Shown one piece after another: positions 1 to 13,600 of a stretch of 64,000 nucleotides of DNA. Every line of letters begins with the position of its first letter. Positions within the stretch are counted from its first letter, which is position 1. The translations under genes and the position numbers were made by a program. Source of the stretch: Chrysomallon squamiferum. Lineage: Eukaryota > Mollusca > Gastropoda > Neomphalida > Peltospiridae. Below the pieces are notes generated by a model that worked only from the letters and a program-made list of their open reading frames with translations, was not told the DNA's origin and searched no databases. The stretch is taken from the NCBI GenBank assembly GCA_012295275.1, contig CM022665.1, positions 28,139,446 through 28,203,445 of the forward strand, read 5' to 3'.

Positions 1-670
1 ATTCTATTATGAAAATTCTTCAGCACTTGAACACACAGCAAAGCACATCTATTAGTGACAGTTCAAAATGAATTTTGATACATTGTTTTTGCATAAGACG
101 CAACTTCTCCTCAGGAGAATGGATTGTTAAAAAGTGGAACATACACAACAAAAAGCAGCCAGGTAAAATGGCTAAAATAAAATAACTATACCCATGTCCA
201 CTACAAACAGCAACAGAGAGACAAAGTTATCACTACCAGGAAAAGAAAACTATATATATATATAAAGTTTCGAAAAATTGATTATTTCACATCTAAAATA
301 AAATTTACAAATATGACTAGCCAAAGCAGATAACAATATTAAACAATACAAGTGGAAGAGGTAAGAACAATGACTTTAAAAACTGCTGACTGGACTCTAA
401 AAATATTGCTAATACATATTTTATTTGGCTAATCTTTATTATAAATTTTGAGTTTTCCATTTAATAACTGAAAACATCTAGTTTTGTATATGGATTTGTA
501 ATTCTTTAAAAAAGGAGATTTTTATAATAATATTAACATTAAACAGAATAAAAAGAAATAATGTATAAATAAACAAAAATAATACTAATTAAATAATAAG
601 AATAATGTCAGACTGTTTAGGTTTTGTGAAGTGAACTAATATTGGCAACGTAAATATCATCTTAATTTGG
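1..670. other. Dicer 3' UTR and downstream flank
   Basis: This stretch lies downstream of the Dicer stop codon on the minus strand and has no convincing coding frame. It is AT-rich. Minus-strand AATAAA hexamers (tttatt on the plus strand, for example 435-440 and 419-424) could serve as polyadenylation signals about 230-250 bases after the stop. A short (AT)n run lies near 251-262. Assignment as 3' UTR is inference from position. Confidence 0.5.
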
Positions 671-842
671 TTAAACCAGTCCTTGCTGTTGCATAGTGTG
701 GATCATTCTGAGGGCTTTCTTGGCTGCAGCACTTTTGGCTATTCGGTAGTTGCGTCCAATTCCACTGAATACACCTTTCCCTAGCACGTTGACGGTCACT
801 CTGATCTTTCCTTCCATTGTCCTCTCTGGTTTCCTAAACAAG

Positions 843-877
<35 letters not shown>

Positions 878-3800
878 TAAAGGAAAAAAATAAGTATTAG
901 TTTAACAACATATCAATATAATTTTATTAAACTTTCAAATACGAATTTTATATTTATTTATTTATTTACTTACCCTGCAATCACTGTACATATGATCATG
1001 ATATAATGACCAGATAAATTTCTGTATTTTTGGACACTGACAGAATTTGTTGGGGGATGAAACTCTATTTCGATAAATTATATATACATGTTCATTTTGT
1101 TTTAAGTTACTTCTTTAGTGATTCCATTTAAAAAATAAGAAATACATTTTTATCATTTAAGAACTATTTAATTTTGATGTATAGTATTTGTAAGTCACTA
1201 GGTGATAATGAAATCTATACATATGAATCTGTTACTATTGAGAGCAGTATATTGAGAAATAAAACTGTTAATTTCATTCATTTTTTTTGTGTTAATAAGG
1301 ACTGCAGGAGAAACCATCTCACTGCAATTCAGCATTTTAACTTTTGCTCATATCTTAAGACAGTAACCAGTTCTTATTTTTATATAAATATGTATGTATG
1401 TATGTACATGCTAGATAGGCAATAACATGATCTGGCCGTTGTGGTGCAATGGGAAACCAAATGGGAAGTGCATATTGTTCTGCTCTAACCCCTGAACTGT
1501 AGTGACCTCAGTATTAATAATAATAGTAAATTCACAAGACAAAGTAATACTATTGTAGTTAATAAAATAATTGTTATCTTGAGACAGAAGAATGAAAAAC
1601 ATACTCAAATTTAGCTGTTTCTGGTTCCATCTCCAGGAGTTCACGTACAGGCGATTTGGGAATACTCTTCAAATATTTCTCTGTAAACAGAACAAAACAT
1701 GTCAAAATACCTTAACAATTATCAGCTGTCAGTGAAACTGTGTATATGATTAATACAAAAGTAAATCATCACAATAACAATAGATTACTCACTGGACTCC
1801 ACTGATGATTCACTAAATAAATTCATAAAAACTACAGAGAATTTAAAATTAGTTGATAAATTAAATTAATCTGGGCAATTATCCAGTCTGAATTTTACTT
1901 GCTACTAAAACTAAATAATCTAGAAATGGAAAAGTCTGTTTTTCTTTTTAAGCTATGTAGTTATATATTTTTAATGAGAAAAGTCAATGAGGTTCAGACT
2001 GATCAAACTAACAATGTAACATTCAGATATAGTCAACCCTCCATTTAAAGGGAGAAAAACTGTTTGGAAGATCAAAAAGCTATGTTTTCTGAAAGGTATT
2101 AAAAATAGTACAATGCAGAATAATACACAGAACTAAATTAACTTTAAATTCACAGTTTTCATTTGTTTTGCTTGATTGTATTGTTAAGCCATTGTCAACG
2201 CACAAAACATAAAAATAATGTTTCATATCCAGAGCATTTCAAAGATAGAATACAGAGCATGCACAGCATGAATGCAAACATGACAGTGTAAACAGACAGA
2301 CTGATGCACACGAGGTGACATCTTTTGAATGCTTCATTATCTTATGGATAGGACTAAATGTGGGTAAATTTGAGAATATTTGTATATTTCCCAGATTTGG
2401 TCCAGATATTTCAAATTTAGTGTTCAGTTCTACATTTATTGTCTGAATGTTTAATTTGTTTTGATGTTACTGAATTAGGATGGCATACCAATTTGTGGCT
2501 TCATGATTCGATAGTAAACTCGCCACACTGCATCAAGGGACATGCCACTGTCCAAGTATATTGCACCAGCAACTGATTCAAATATATCTCCAAGAGCTTT
2601 AGGTATTTCCAGTTCTACTTCCTCTGTTTCATCATCATCATCTTCTTGTTCTTTGAACTGAAAATTAATTAAAAAAGGGAAAAAGAAATCCCCAACAATT
2701 ATAATGTCTTTGCTTTCTCTGTGATATGAAAAACAGATACCATAAAAATTGCTTAAATAATAAAAGAAATAATAACAGTATGAGTCTGATCAAAAACAAA
2801 TATGTCATGTATACATATAAACAAATAACATGAAGAAAATGCAACAAAAAGAAACAAATACTGGCTTATTAAAATAAAAGGATAATTAAGAAAGGTATGT
2901 GTGAACAAAAATGTGTACCTCTTCCTCAATGTCAATTTCATCTTCTTTTTCTTTCTGCCTGGCAACAAATTTTTCAATGACATGGAATAAGGCAGGTGAA
3001 ATGGACTTAAAGTATTTGTGGAAATCCCACTTGACAGCTAGTGCAGCAAATATGTTGTTATTGACAAGAGCTGATCGCAGATCTGTCAGAATGCCTGGAG
3101 AATACTTTTCAGAATCTTCATAAAGATGTCTTGTTATAACATAATCCAAAATGGCATCCCCTAGAAACTCTAACCTATGGTAAGATAAACACAACATTGC
3201 TATATGCAATATGACATACAATATTAACCCTTTCAGATTTTTGTACATAGTATTAAATAAAATAAACAAAACTTTGCTATCTATATTAACACACAGGGAT
3301 TTTCAATTCATAAATGGTAGCCAACTGGTGTTATATCACCTATTTTTGGATGTCAACTAATAATGCATGTGCATTGAGTCTTGTATCATACATGCTGTGT
3401 TCAAGTGGTTTTTTCTTTTTTCTTCATCTTCTTTTTTTTAATTACTTTGCACACAACATAAAGAGAAAAACTGGAGGTGGTGGCATTAGCATATTGATGA
3501 AATATGGCAGGGACAAGCACTAATGGAAAAGGAATTTACTTGTGTTGACAAATATAACATTACATTTTTCTAAAAAGGTGTCAATGTAATTTATGGTGTT
3601 CATGATGACTTTGTTAATTGTTGAACACTGTTTATTCATTCATATTCAATTCTGTTCCATTGTTATGTGATAATTTACTAATTTCTTTTGGTATTTATGT
3701 AGTCATTGAATACATTTTTATAAAGTATTGGCCATGTTTGCTATTTTAAATTTAAAAAAGAAACTTTATTTTTTGGTGGAAGTGGTGGGCGTGTACAAAT

Positions 3801-4656
3801 TAGATGACATCTACAAAATTAAGGCAATGTCATTAATAAAAGCAATTTATTAGTAGTCTGAAGGAAGTAACTAGGCAAGTAACTAACACATGTGGGTGAA
3901 TGTTTGTGTTTTAACAGACATTTTAAAATTTCAACAAATTCGTGTTCAACGTTCTTTTATTTATTCTATGTAAGCTGTAAATTACCTTCTTGGTCAAATT
4001 ATAATACACATGCATGATTGGATAGCAAAATCTTCCAATTTTCAGAAAATATACATGTTGGGTTTATCTCTTATTGTTATTCACATTTGTCAGCATTTTA
4101 TCAACTCAGTCATCTGATTTTAATGATATGAAAAGCAATGCATTTCCGTAGACTTGTTTTAATGCTAAAAATAAGAGCCTGAAAGGGTTAAATAAATAGA
4201 TAAATAGATAAACAGATGAATGAATAAATAAAGTTGTAAAAATAACATAGATGGTTTCAAATATTTAACTGAAAGAAAAATTTAAAATGTTAAAACAAAT
4301 CTCTACTTTAACATACAACTTCATATTATAATACGTGTTTTATATTTTTCATTGAAGTTCAGACTTTTTCTAATCTATTACATAATAAATGAATAAATGA
4401 ATAATATAGAAGAAGATATTAAAAATATAAAATGTATAATATACCTCTGGTAACAATCTGTGATAGTGTTGTAATGATAGGATGCATGAGTGAATGCCTG
4501 CAGCAGGTAGGATCGGTCATTAAAAGTGTACTTTATCTTCTCTTCAAATACATGGTAGCCATCCAGCAAATGGTCAAGCTTGGCATGAGTGCTTGAGACA
4601 GTCCGCAACAGTGGTGATGCTGGACATTTCAGCTCCTCAAATTCAAACTCATTCAT
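671..4656 (-). other. DICER1: Dicer exons: RNase IIIb and dsRNA-binding domain
   Basis: Five coding exons: 4656-4445, 3174-2919, 2657-2489, 1680-1605, 833-671. The first holds the conserved [20 protein letters not shown] segment of RNase IIIb. The next has [11 protein letters not shown], where E and D are two metal ligands. The third has [13 protein letters not shown] with the other two ligands (D and E). The fourth carries [16 protein letters not shown], the linker into the dsRBD. The last exon encodes the dsRBD ([12 protein letters not shown], then [14 protein letters not shown]). An acidic tract ([13 protein letters not shown]) sits before the second half of RNase IIIb, as in other Dicers. 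The exon borders are GT..AG and phases agree throughout. Introns of 500-1,270 bases separate them (3175-4444, 1681-2488, 834-1604). They hold short A/T microsatellites and no other gene that I can see. Confidence 0.93.
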
Positions 4657-7600
4657 CTGATAATAAAATAATAATAAAAAAATAATTAAAAAATAATAAT
4701 AGTAATAATAGTAATAGTAGTAGTAATAATAATAATAATAGAAGTAGTAGTAGTAGTAGTAGTAGTAATAAAACTACACTTTTATAATTATATTTAAAGC
4801 TAACATACACAGCTCAAATAAAAAAGAAAGAAATAACAATTAATATAAAACAAAATAAAATATAAAGAGTGAAAGTGGAAAAAGAGCAATAATTAAAACA
4901 TCTTAAGAACATATTCCAACTTTTCAAACAGGAAATCTAAATTTAAACACTAAATAAAATATGTATAGTTATGAAGTTTTGAAAAAGATTAGTACAGTAA
5001 TATTGTTCTTTGTAAATAATAAAAATAATACCTCATGTTGCTTATTTTTGTTCAAAGGATCTGTTTTGATCTTTTTGGAAAGAACTTTGAGTCCAAGCCA
5101 TGACATAAACAACAATGCAGCCTTCTTGCCACAAGTTGTTAAATAGCATCCAATGAGGGCCTCCACACAGTCAGCTACACTTTTGTCAGGAATGCCATGC
5201 TGGGTCTGAAGACTGTAAGGGATCAGACACTGAGCAACATCAATCATGTCAACAATCTTTTCTTCTTCTTGTATCTTATCAATCTCCTCCACTTCTTCTT
5301 CAAACTTCAGTCTCTGTATCATTTCTTTTTTTGTTTCCACAATGGAATGTTTGTCAGAAGGACTTTTCTCTGACTGCCCTGATTTTGCATTGTTGACTGT
5401 TTGTGTATCAACAGAGGTTTTCTTAGATTCTATGGTTACACTGTCACATGTGTCATCAAAAACAAAATTGGTCATATGTCGGTCAGTTTTGTGCCCTGAA
5501 TTGGCAATAAGAACTTTGGGAACTGGTCCTCTTCTTTTCTGTTCATTGATCACATAGCATGGTGGAAGCCAGTTTTCATATGGCTCAAATTTGGAGGAAA
5601 CCATACACTCTGCCAAGTGACTTTTTCTTCCCAGTCTGTACAAGTTGTAGTTGCTCACTTGTTTGCTACGCAGGTAGCTAAGTTTACCTTCATGAATACC
5701 AGGATAGGTACAATACAGATATACAGTAATGGCATACTTCAAGAATGAGTCCCCAATGGTCTCTAGCCTTTCCAAGCTAAAGAAATCATTTGCATTTGAC
5801 ATGGTCAGAGCCTGAAGTAAGAGACAAGGTGTTGGGCCAATAAAAGTACTGAGATCACGGTCTTCATCCATAAAGATATTCGGTACAGTGAAGTCCTCTT
5901 CCTCTTCAATTTTCTGTGTGGTTTCCTTCGTGGTTTTATCTTTAATACTGAAGTCACCCCAAACTCCAAAATCTGTATCGTGTTTTTTTATGTCAAATGT
6001 ATCTGTTTGAAAGACTTGTGGCTTTATAATTTTATCACAGTCTGTCAGTTCATCTGATGACATGACAATTCCTGAATCAATATCCACCTGGGATGCATGA
6101 ATGTTATCATCATCATCATCATCATCATAATCATCATCTGAGTAATGCATTTCACCTGTATCTGCTGTGGCATGTGTTTCTTTAGCTTCAGTAATATCAT
6201 CATCATCATCATCATCATCTGAGTAATGCCTTTTGCCTTTGTCTCCTGTGGTCTGTTTTTCCTTAACTTCAGTAATATCTTCAACATCATCATCTGAGAA
6301 ATGCATTCTGCCTTTGTCTCCTGAGGTCTGTTTTTCCTTAACTTTAGTAATATTATCATCAACATCATCATCATCTGAGTAATGCATTTTGCTTTTGTCT
6401 CCTGAAGTCTGTTTTTCCTTAACTTCAGTAATATTATCATCAACATCATCATCATCATCACCATCATCTGAGTAATGCATTTTGCTTTTGTCTTCTGAAG
6501 TCTGTTTTTCCTTAACTTCAGTAATAACTTTTGTCTCCCTGTATGTTTTCCTTAACTTCAGTAATATCATCATCAACATCATCATTATCATCATCTGAGT
6601 AATGCATTTTGCCTTTGTCTCCTGTGGTCTGTTTTTCCTTAACTTCAGTAATATCATCATCAACATCATCATTATCATCATCTGAGTAATGCATTTTGTC
6701 TTTGTCTCCTGTGGTCTGTTTTTCCTTACCTTCAGTAACAGCATCATCAACATCATCATCATCATCATCTGAGTAATGCATTTTGCCTTTGTCTCCTGTA
6801 GTCTGTTTTTCCTTAGCTTCAGTAATATCAGTTCTTGACAAAATTTCAGTTTGTTCCCTAGGATGATTACATGTATCATTAAATGTCTCACAGTTATGGA
6901 TTATGGCACTTGAGTTTTTCTCACTGCTATAAAAGGAACTGGTAGCAGTTAGACCAACTGGGGTAGAGCATGTTTTGAGCAGATATGGTTTGAGGCAAGT
7001 ATTTGTATGAGATTCTGGATTTTCAACTAATGGGCCAACATTGATTTCACTGCTGGAACTTGAGCATTGCAAGATGTTACATTTAATACTTTCTCCAGTG
7101 TCAGAACAACTGGAATCTGAGCTGTTAGATATTATGCCAGAGTCACTGTCTGAGGATAAATCTCCCTTATCATCTGATGACTTTCTAGTTTCGAGTTTAT
7201 CATCTGCTCTTTCACAGGTCTGGTTTTCTCTGTCATGCTGTTTCACTTCAGATGGTTGACTAGAAGTGTGGAGATCACTAAGACTTGAGCACTGACTGTC
7301 TGAGATCTTTAAAGTTTTATTTTCTGATTCAAGCTTTAATTTTTCAGGACTGGTTTCAAAGCCAAAATCAAGCTGGGGAAATGTAAATCCCTCAGGCAAA
7401 TCCACAACTCCAATACCTGTTTCTTTGGCAATTCGTTTTCGTATCTCCTCAGCCAAAAGCAGATAGTTGAGTCTGTACAATACAGCTGGAAGGCAAACAG
7501 CTTTCCGCCAAAGAGATGCTGGGAAGACATGAATGTCACAAAGTTCTGGCACAAGGATTTGTTTCTGTTGAAGATTTTCCCTTCGAGCTCGTTTAGTTTC

Positions 7601-10600
7601 AGCACTACTAGTTGGCAAAGCAACACCTTTCTGATTCATGTAGCGTGGCGTTAAAAGATTTAATCTTGCTGATGTGTGATCCACATCCAATAATGGCTGC
7701 TCAGTGTTGGTAATTGTGAGTCCATACTTGGTTGTGTAGTATTCATTAAAGGTCTTGTATAGTTCTGGGGACGGAAATGGACTGAGTGGACTTAGATCAT
7801 GACAAATTTCTGCAACATAAAAGTGTTGGGGTTGGTCTATGTTTCTGTATGATGGCATTACAACAGCATCGCAAAAATCTTCTTCCCTGAATTGGAATGT
7901 TTCCTTTTTAGCTTCTCGAACTGTCTTCTTGTAAACATTTGTTTTTAATGAGTTTTTAACAAGATCTATGAAATCCCATTCAATAAGAGTCTCAGAAGAT
8001 AATGCTAAAAAAGAATATAAATTAAATGTTTAAGAACAACAAAAAAAAAACATTTTCAAAATCTGGGTTTTTAACTGTTAGGTATTTCTTATTTTCTTTT
8101 ATATGTGATCATAATCAAAGTTGGATACAGATACCTGTAGGCACACAATATTAACTAATAAAATATGGAGCATTACATACTTAAATCTATGTTATTAACA
8201 ACGTAACAGATAATACTGTTTTCGTTTTCCGTATTTCATACATAGATCTAATAATCAGACCTTTAATATGTAATCTGGACCAAGTTCAAGGTATGAGAAA
8301 ATAATGATGACTGTAAATAAACCCAGTCTATACTTTGATTTACTAAACTGTATTATTAAAGGGCCTGCTAACACACACATGCTATTCTGATAACAAAAAT
8401 CAGTGCTATCATAAAGCATACCCATTGTTAATATAATTCTAACAATACATGAGATCATAACATTAAAAAAAAAAAAAAAACATCAACTAGTCATACCTGT
8501 ATTGAGAGGAACCAATAGGTATCCAACTTCAGATGTATTTGGTGAGAACTCCATGGGATCCTTTTCAAGATGGAGAACACTGTTGAAAACAAATTGATGA
8601 AACATTCTGATGTTGCTCAGGTCATCCTGGTTAAAGTTGGCATCATCCTTCAGTAGCTGGATAGAAACAGTGACCTTTCCCGACCTGGTATATACTGGGA
8701 ATGAAGGCACCTAAAATGTAGAAATAATATATTACATAACAATTGATGAATTTTGTTTATAAATATTCCCTGTCTGAAATCATTTTATGTACAATTTGTT
8801 TTTGTTTTCTTAATGTAATCTCTCATAATCTTGCTTTAATTTCCATTACATAAACTTTTATGAACTTTTTAGTATATTTTATGCATTTAAAATTTCATCA
8901 TAGCAAGTTTAATGGATGTATAAATGATTGAACAGGTACTTTTTTTTTCTTGTTTTTTTTTTTTTTAGGTTTTTTTAGGGGACACACAGTGTTTATTATC
9001 ACTTAAAATAAAAATTTAAAAGAACATTCTGAAAAATGTCCAGTTTTGTCAAGTTCATTGACTCTGGTGATCTAATTTTCAATAACTGCTTGGTTTTGCT
9101 GTGAATAAATGTGATATATGTTTTTGCATCACCCTCATTATTTTATTGAATATATATATATATACATCTTCAGCTATTTTAAAGTTTTGTTGAGATCCAG
9201 ATTCTGAACTGAAATGGCGAAATCAACCCTATCTGGGCCCCTTGAATTTTTACAATGGATAACTTTCCTAATGTATAACCAACATTGTGTTAAAATTTCA
9301 GCCAAATCTGATAAAAAAATATTTAAAAATTAAGATTTCACCACATTCCCTTAAAATAAAATATGAAAAAGATAGTATAAATGAAAAAATATGAAAAAGA
9401 AGTTGCTGTAAAAAATATATAAACAATTAAAGAAACAAAAAACCCCATGAGTTTTACATTTTTGCACTAAAATGATCAAATGACTATCAGAAAATGAATT
9501 TGATAAATACCACACTTACATTGGGTATTGGTCTTGCAGTAAAAATGCCAAAAGACTGTGTGGTCTTTTCTGGTGCATAGATTCGACGTCCACGAGTGTT
9601 CTGTTCATCTGTGATTGGACCAGTTAGTTCCATGTAGATGTGATAGATATAACATGGCTCATCAGGCTTTGGATGACTGTTGATAAAAGCATCAGCTGAC
9701 TAAAGAAAAACCAATTATATATATTTTTCAAAATAATAAATTAAAAAAAAATTAATAAAATAAACATGAAGTGTTTTGCAAAGATTCATAGAATTTACAT
9801 AAATTTTAATGTGTAAAATTTAATAAACCAGTTTTAAGATCTCTATATTTAAGAATAAAAACTGATTCATTTTTTTATATGTTATTTGAGATAAATTATT
9901 TGCAGTTTAATTTAATTTTCATCTTTCAGTAACAGTGAGAATTATTTTTAGGATAAACAAAACTGAGATAAATATACAGATATATATTTGATATTTTTAA
10001 TATTTGTAAAAGAAATGATTCAGTTCATATGATTATATTCCACCATTTATCAAAGTACTCTTCAGTGATTTATGTCAATAAATTTGTACACATTTGTAAA
10101 TAAAATAATTTATAAAACAAAAAGATAAAAAGAAACAAACACCACAAATTTATATTCAAGCTTGAGCTTAATTTTTGTTGGGTTTTTGGCTTGTCTTTTT
10201 TAAAAACACTATCTGTAATAAAATAAACATTAACCTTTTTGAAGTAGTATTGTTTTCTCTTTGTTGTGCCAGGTCTAGCTTGCCCAGGTAAATCTTCTTC
10301 ATCATCCCACTCCTCCTCCTCCTCCTCATACATAAACATTTCTTTACCAACTGGCATCAAGTTATCATCTAGCTCTCCTGGAAAAAATTCAACATTCTCA
10401 AATAAAACAATAATTATTAATATATTTTTAATACCAAAAAATTTCATACAGAGTATTTTTTACTTTATTATGATAATAAATGTTCTTTAACTTTCTGAAA
10501 TTATACATAAAATAACTATTATTACACTTTTTTGACATTTAAACCTCATACTAACCATTCCATTTTAAAAGTGATTTAGCAGTTAAATCTATAATAATTA

Positions 10601-13600
10601 ACTTTCTATTATAGCTTATTTAATTTTCTCAAACTGCATATACAAAGATATTACACATTATATCTTAAATTTTAATTCTTAAAATAGCAAACTGAATTGC
10701 TAAAATTCTTGAAAAGCAAAAAGAAAAGAATGGTTGAATATTTGTTTAATGGACATCTCAAATTATTTTAAAATATTAATGATTTTAAGTGTCAGCCTTG
10801 TGTTTTATGAGATGCTGTGAAAACTGTTGTTGATACAACATTCAGAACTGACATTAATTCATAGTAACAGAGCTTTTACAAGCATCTTTCTCCATGAAAA
10901 AATAACAAAAAGGAACACAAATAAATTAGTGGCAAGGCATAGCCTAAGTGAAAACTGACTCGCACATAACATATACAATAATCAAAGGGTGAACAAGTAA
11001 ATTAATAAGACACCTTCTTTATGAAGAATCTCACACATTTTCAGAGCAACAGCCATTTTTGCCAGTTTCTTGGATGACATAGCTGGACCCTGAAATTTTA
11101 AAGACAAGAAGGATTATTAAAAGATTAGACACAAATATAAAATATTTTGATGAATAGTAAGACAATGCCCATTAGTAATAAACTGGACTATTATTTATGC
11201 CAATCCTGTCAGATACATGTTCACATGAGTTACATATGTATTTTGTATACTATTAATCTCTACTAAAAAGTTTTAAATAAATTTTAGTAAATTTTAGATA
11301 TATTCCTCCAAAAAAAAAAAACTTTTAAAGAATAAATAATGATAATAATAATAATAACATTTTTATTTTAAAATAAATAAAACAAAGATGCAATAATTTC
11401 ATACATTCTCAGAAGTACAAATTATACTTACAAGAATTTCATCTTTTATTGGGGAGTTTACAGGCAAACGTAGAGAGGCTTGGTACATGGGAGGTGCAGT
11501 TTCAGGGACCTGGCTAACCACACAGTGTGGAGTAAGATGAGTGAAGGCATCACTTGGCAATTTAGCACAGTATCTGCAAAATAACAATTTTGATATAACA
11601 TCTGGTTTGAAAATGAACCTACCTGTAATAATATAAATATTTTACTCTTCTTGCAATATTCAACTAAATTATGTATCTACTTGTTTTTGTTTTTTATTGG
11701 GTTTTTTAAATTAAATCATACCAACATAATTTTTCAAAGGGTATTACATAATATGTAGCATGTCATTGTCATTTATTATACATACAGTGTGAAATATAAT
11801 TATAATGTTAAAACATACAGCTTATCAACCATTACATAATTATATTAGTTAAAATGTCAAAAATAAAATTAATTTTTTTCTTCTTCAAACTAACCTATTA
11901 ACCAGACCAATTGCTGTTAACATTGTAACCTGAGGTGACCCAAATTCAGATCTGGTTACATATGGAGGCAGAAGATTGACAACAGTTAATGGATCTAATT
12001 CTTCTTCAACTTCAGTTTGATCCTTTAATGCCTCGACCAATACCTATTAGTACCTGAAATTATTAAACTTGTTATTGCAAGATGTAAACATTTATACATT
12101 AACCAGATTTAGTATATACAAAATTGCTTAATAACTTGACCAATGCTAATACCTATATGCATGATATAAAAATAAAAATAAATAAATAAGTGATTTGAAA
12201 CATAAACAAAAAAAAAAACATAATTGGATAGTTAAAGTTCCCTTACACTCAAAATTGAAAGTTATTAGCAACAGAAATAATAAAAAAAAAAAAAAAACTT
12301 GGTGATTGTTATTAGTATCTTCTAGAAACCAAAAAATAAAGTAATATTTACCTCTTCAATACCTTTGAATATAGCAAGTTCTTCAGAAAAAGCAGCTTTC
12401 TTGTCCTCATCAATAAGAATTACAAATTCTGCTGATCTGGCTCGTGCACGTCCCTAAAATATACAAATTAAATGAAGTCTTTTACATTTAGAAATTATTT
12501 ATAACAAAAGTATTAAACATGAAGAAAAGAATGCAATATAAATATAATCATTAAGAACTGTATTTAAACAAACTGAAACTTGTAAATAAGAATCATACTT
12601 GTATGAAAAATTAAGACACTTACCTTAGAGAGTGTGTATGATCTGTAGTCTCTGGGTGGATCAAATCGTACTACAAGATTACATTTTGGAATGTCCACAC
12701 CTTCCTCTAGCACATTGGTGGAGATGAGAAGATTGAGATCTTGCATGCGAAATTTCCTAAGTACCTCCTCCTGCTTTCTGTAGGATTTGCCTGTTTCCTT
12801 TTTAACCATGCGACTCCTGCCCCTCTGATTTGTTACATGGCTACTGCGGAGAAAACATAAGTTTTCATCCCAGGCACATACCTCTTCAATCATTTTATTT
12901 AGGGCAAATGCAACATACCTCTGTTCAACAAACACAACACCTACAAGATGTTTCTCATCCTCATCAAAAGCATTGGTCATGTTGTTGTTTTCAGTGTTGA
13001 CAACACTGCCTCGTTTAACAGCTATGTGGATCTGTTTAGATGGTCGGCAAGACTTTTCATAATCATCATCAGAATCTGACAGATCCATGGAATCATCAGA
13101 CATATCCGAGTCATCAGTCATGTCCATATCATCATTACTAATAATCATAAAATCTAGTTCAGGTTTGTATTTCCTAAGTAAGCTAACCAGTTGACATACT
13201 TTAGGGGTGGTATATTCTAACAGTTCGTTGACATCATAATCTGGAGTGAAATTCTGTTCAAATACTCGAGTGACGAGGCGCATTTGGCTAGCACCATAAC
13301 GTAGAAAGCGTTTATGTACAGCAATTGACTCACTTTTGTCTATTTTTTCCAGCTGTGTGACAAGCATTTCAGCAATCCGTGCAGCACACCATGGACCCAG
13401 TCTGTACAGAATGTTGTGACATTCACACAACGCATTTTCAGGTATCCTTCTAGGATCTCTGCGGGTTTCTCCTTCATAGTCTATTTTGCAGTCATGTAGG
13501 AAGTAAATGGCATTTTCTATAATGGTGCCAATTTTTGACGTGAGGCCTGTTGGATCTTCTCTGTTCTTACATTCATAGACAAATTCTGTGGGTCTTGAAC

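Larger units (their letters stand above)
5032..8004 (-). other. DICER1: Dicer giant exon: PAZ, acidic repeat, RNase IIIa
   Basis: One exon of 2,973 bases. It opens with the platform/PAZ entry ([18 protein letters not shown]) and continues through PAZ ([31 protein letters not shown]). It then passes the [19 protein letters not shown] segment. A Ser/Asp-rich linker follows, then a nine-unit repeat and an acidic segment. RNase IIIa then runs from [15 protein letters not shown], with [14 protein letters not shown] and [12 protein letters not shown] supplying all four metal ligands. Between the two RNase IIIa halves is a family-typical variable insert, here rich in Lys and Glu. Reading frame is lost once, in the repeat near 6529-6532; both flanking frames are long and clearly Dicer. 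The donor is CATGAG|GTATTA. Confidence 0.93.

Noticed and set aside
1174-1425. Open frame on the plus strand in the last Dicer intron
   Set aside because: AT-rich, low-complexity ends, no homology, and on the strand opposite to an established intron.
6045-6467. Met-rich alternative frame through the Dicer repeat
   Set aside because: It is a shadow frame of the GAT-rich repeat. The Asp-rich frame joins conserved PAZ and RNase III sequence on both sides.
6105-6834. CRISPR-like direct repeat array
   Set aside because: The periodic sequence is coding, in frame with Dicer, with no unique spacers, in a eukaryotic genome.
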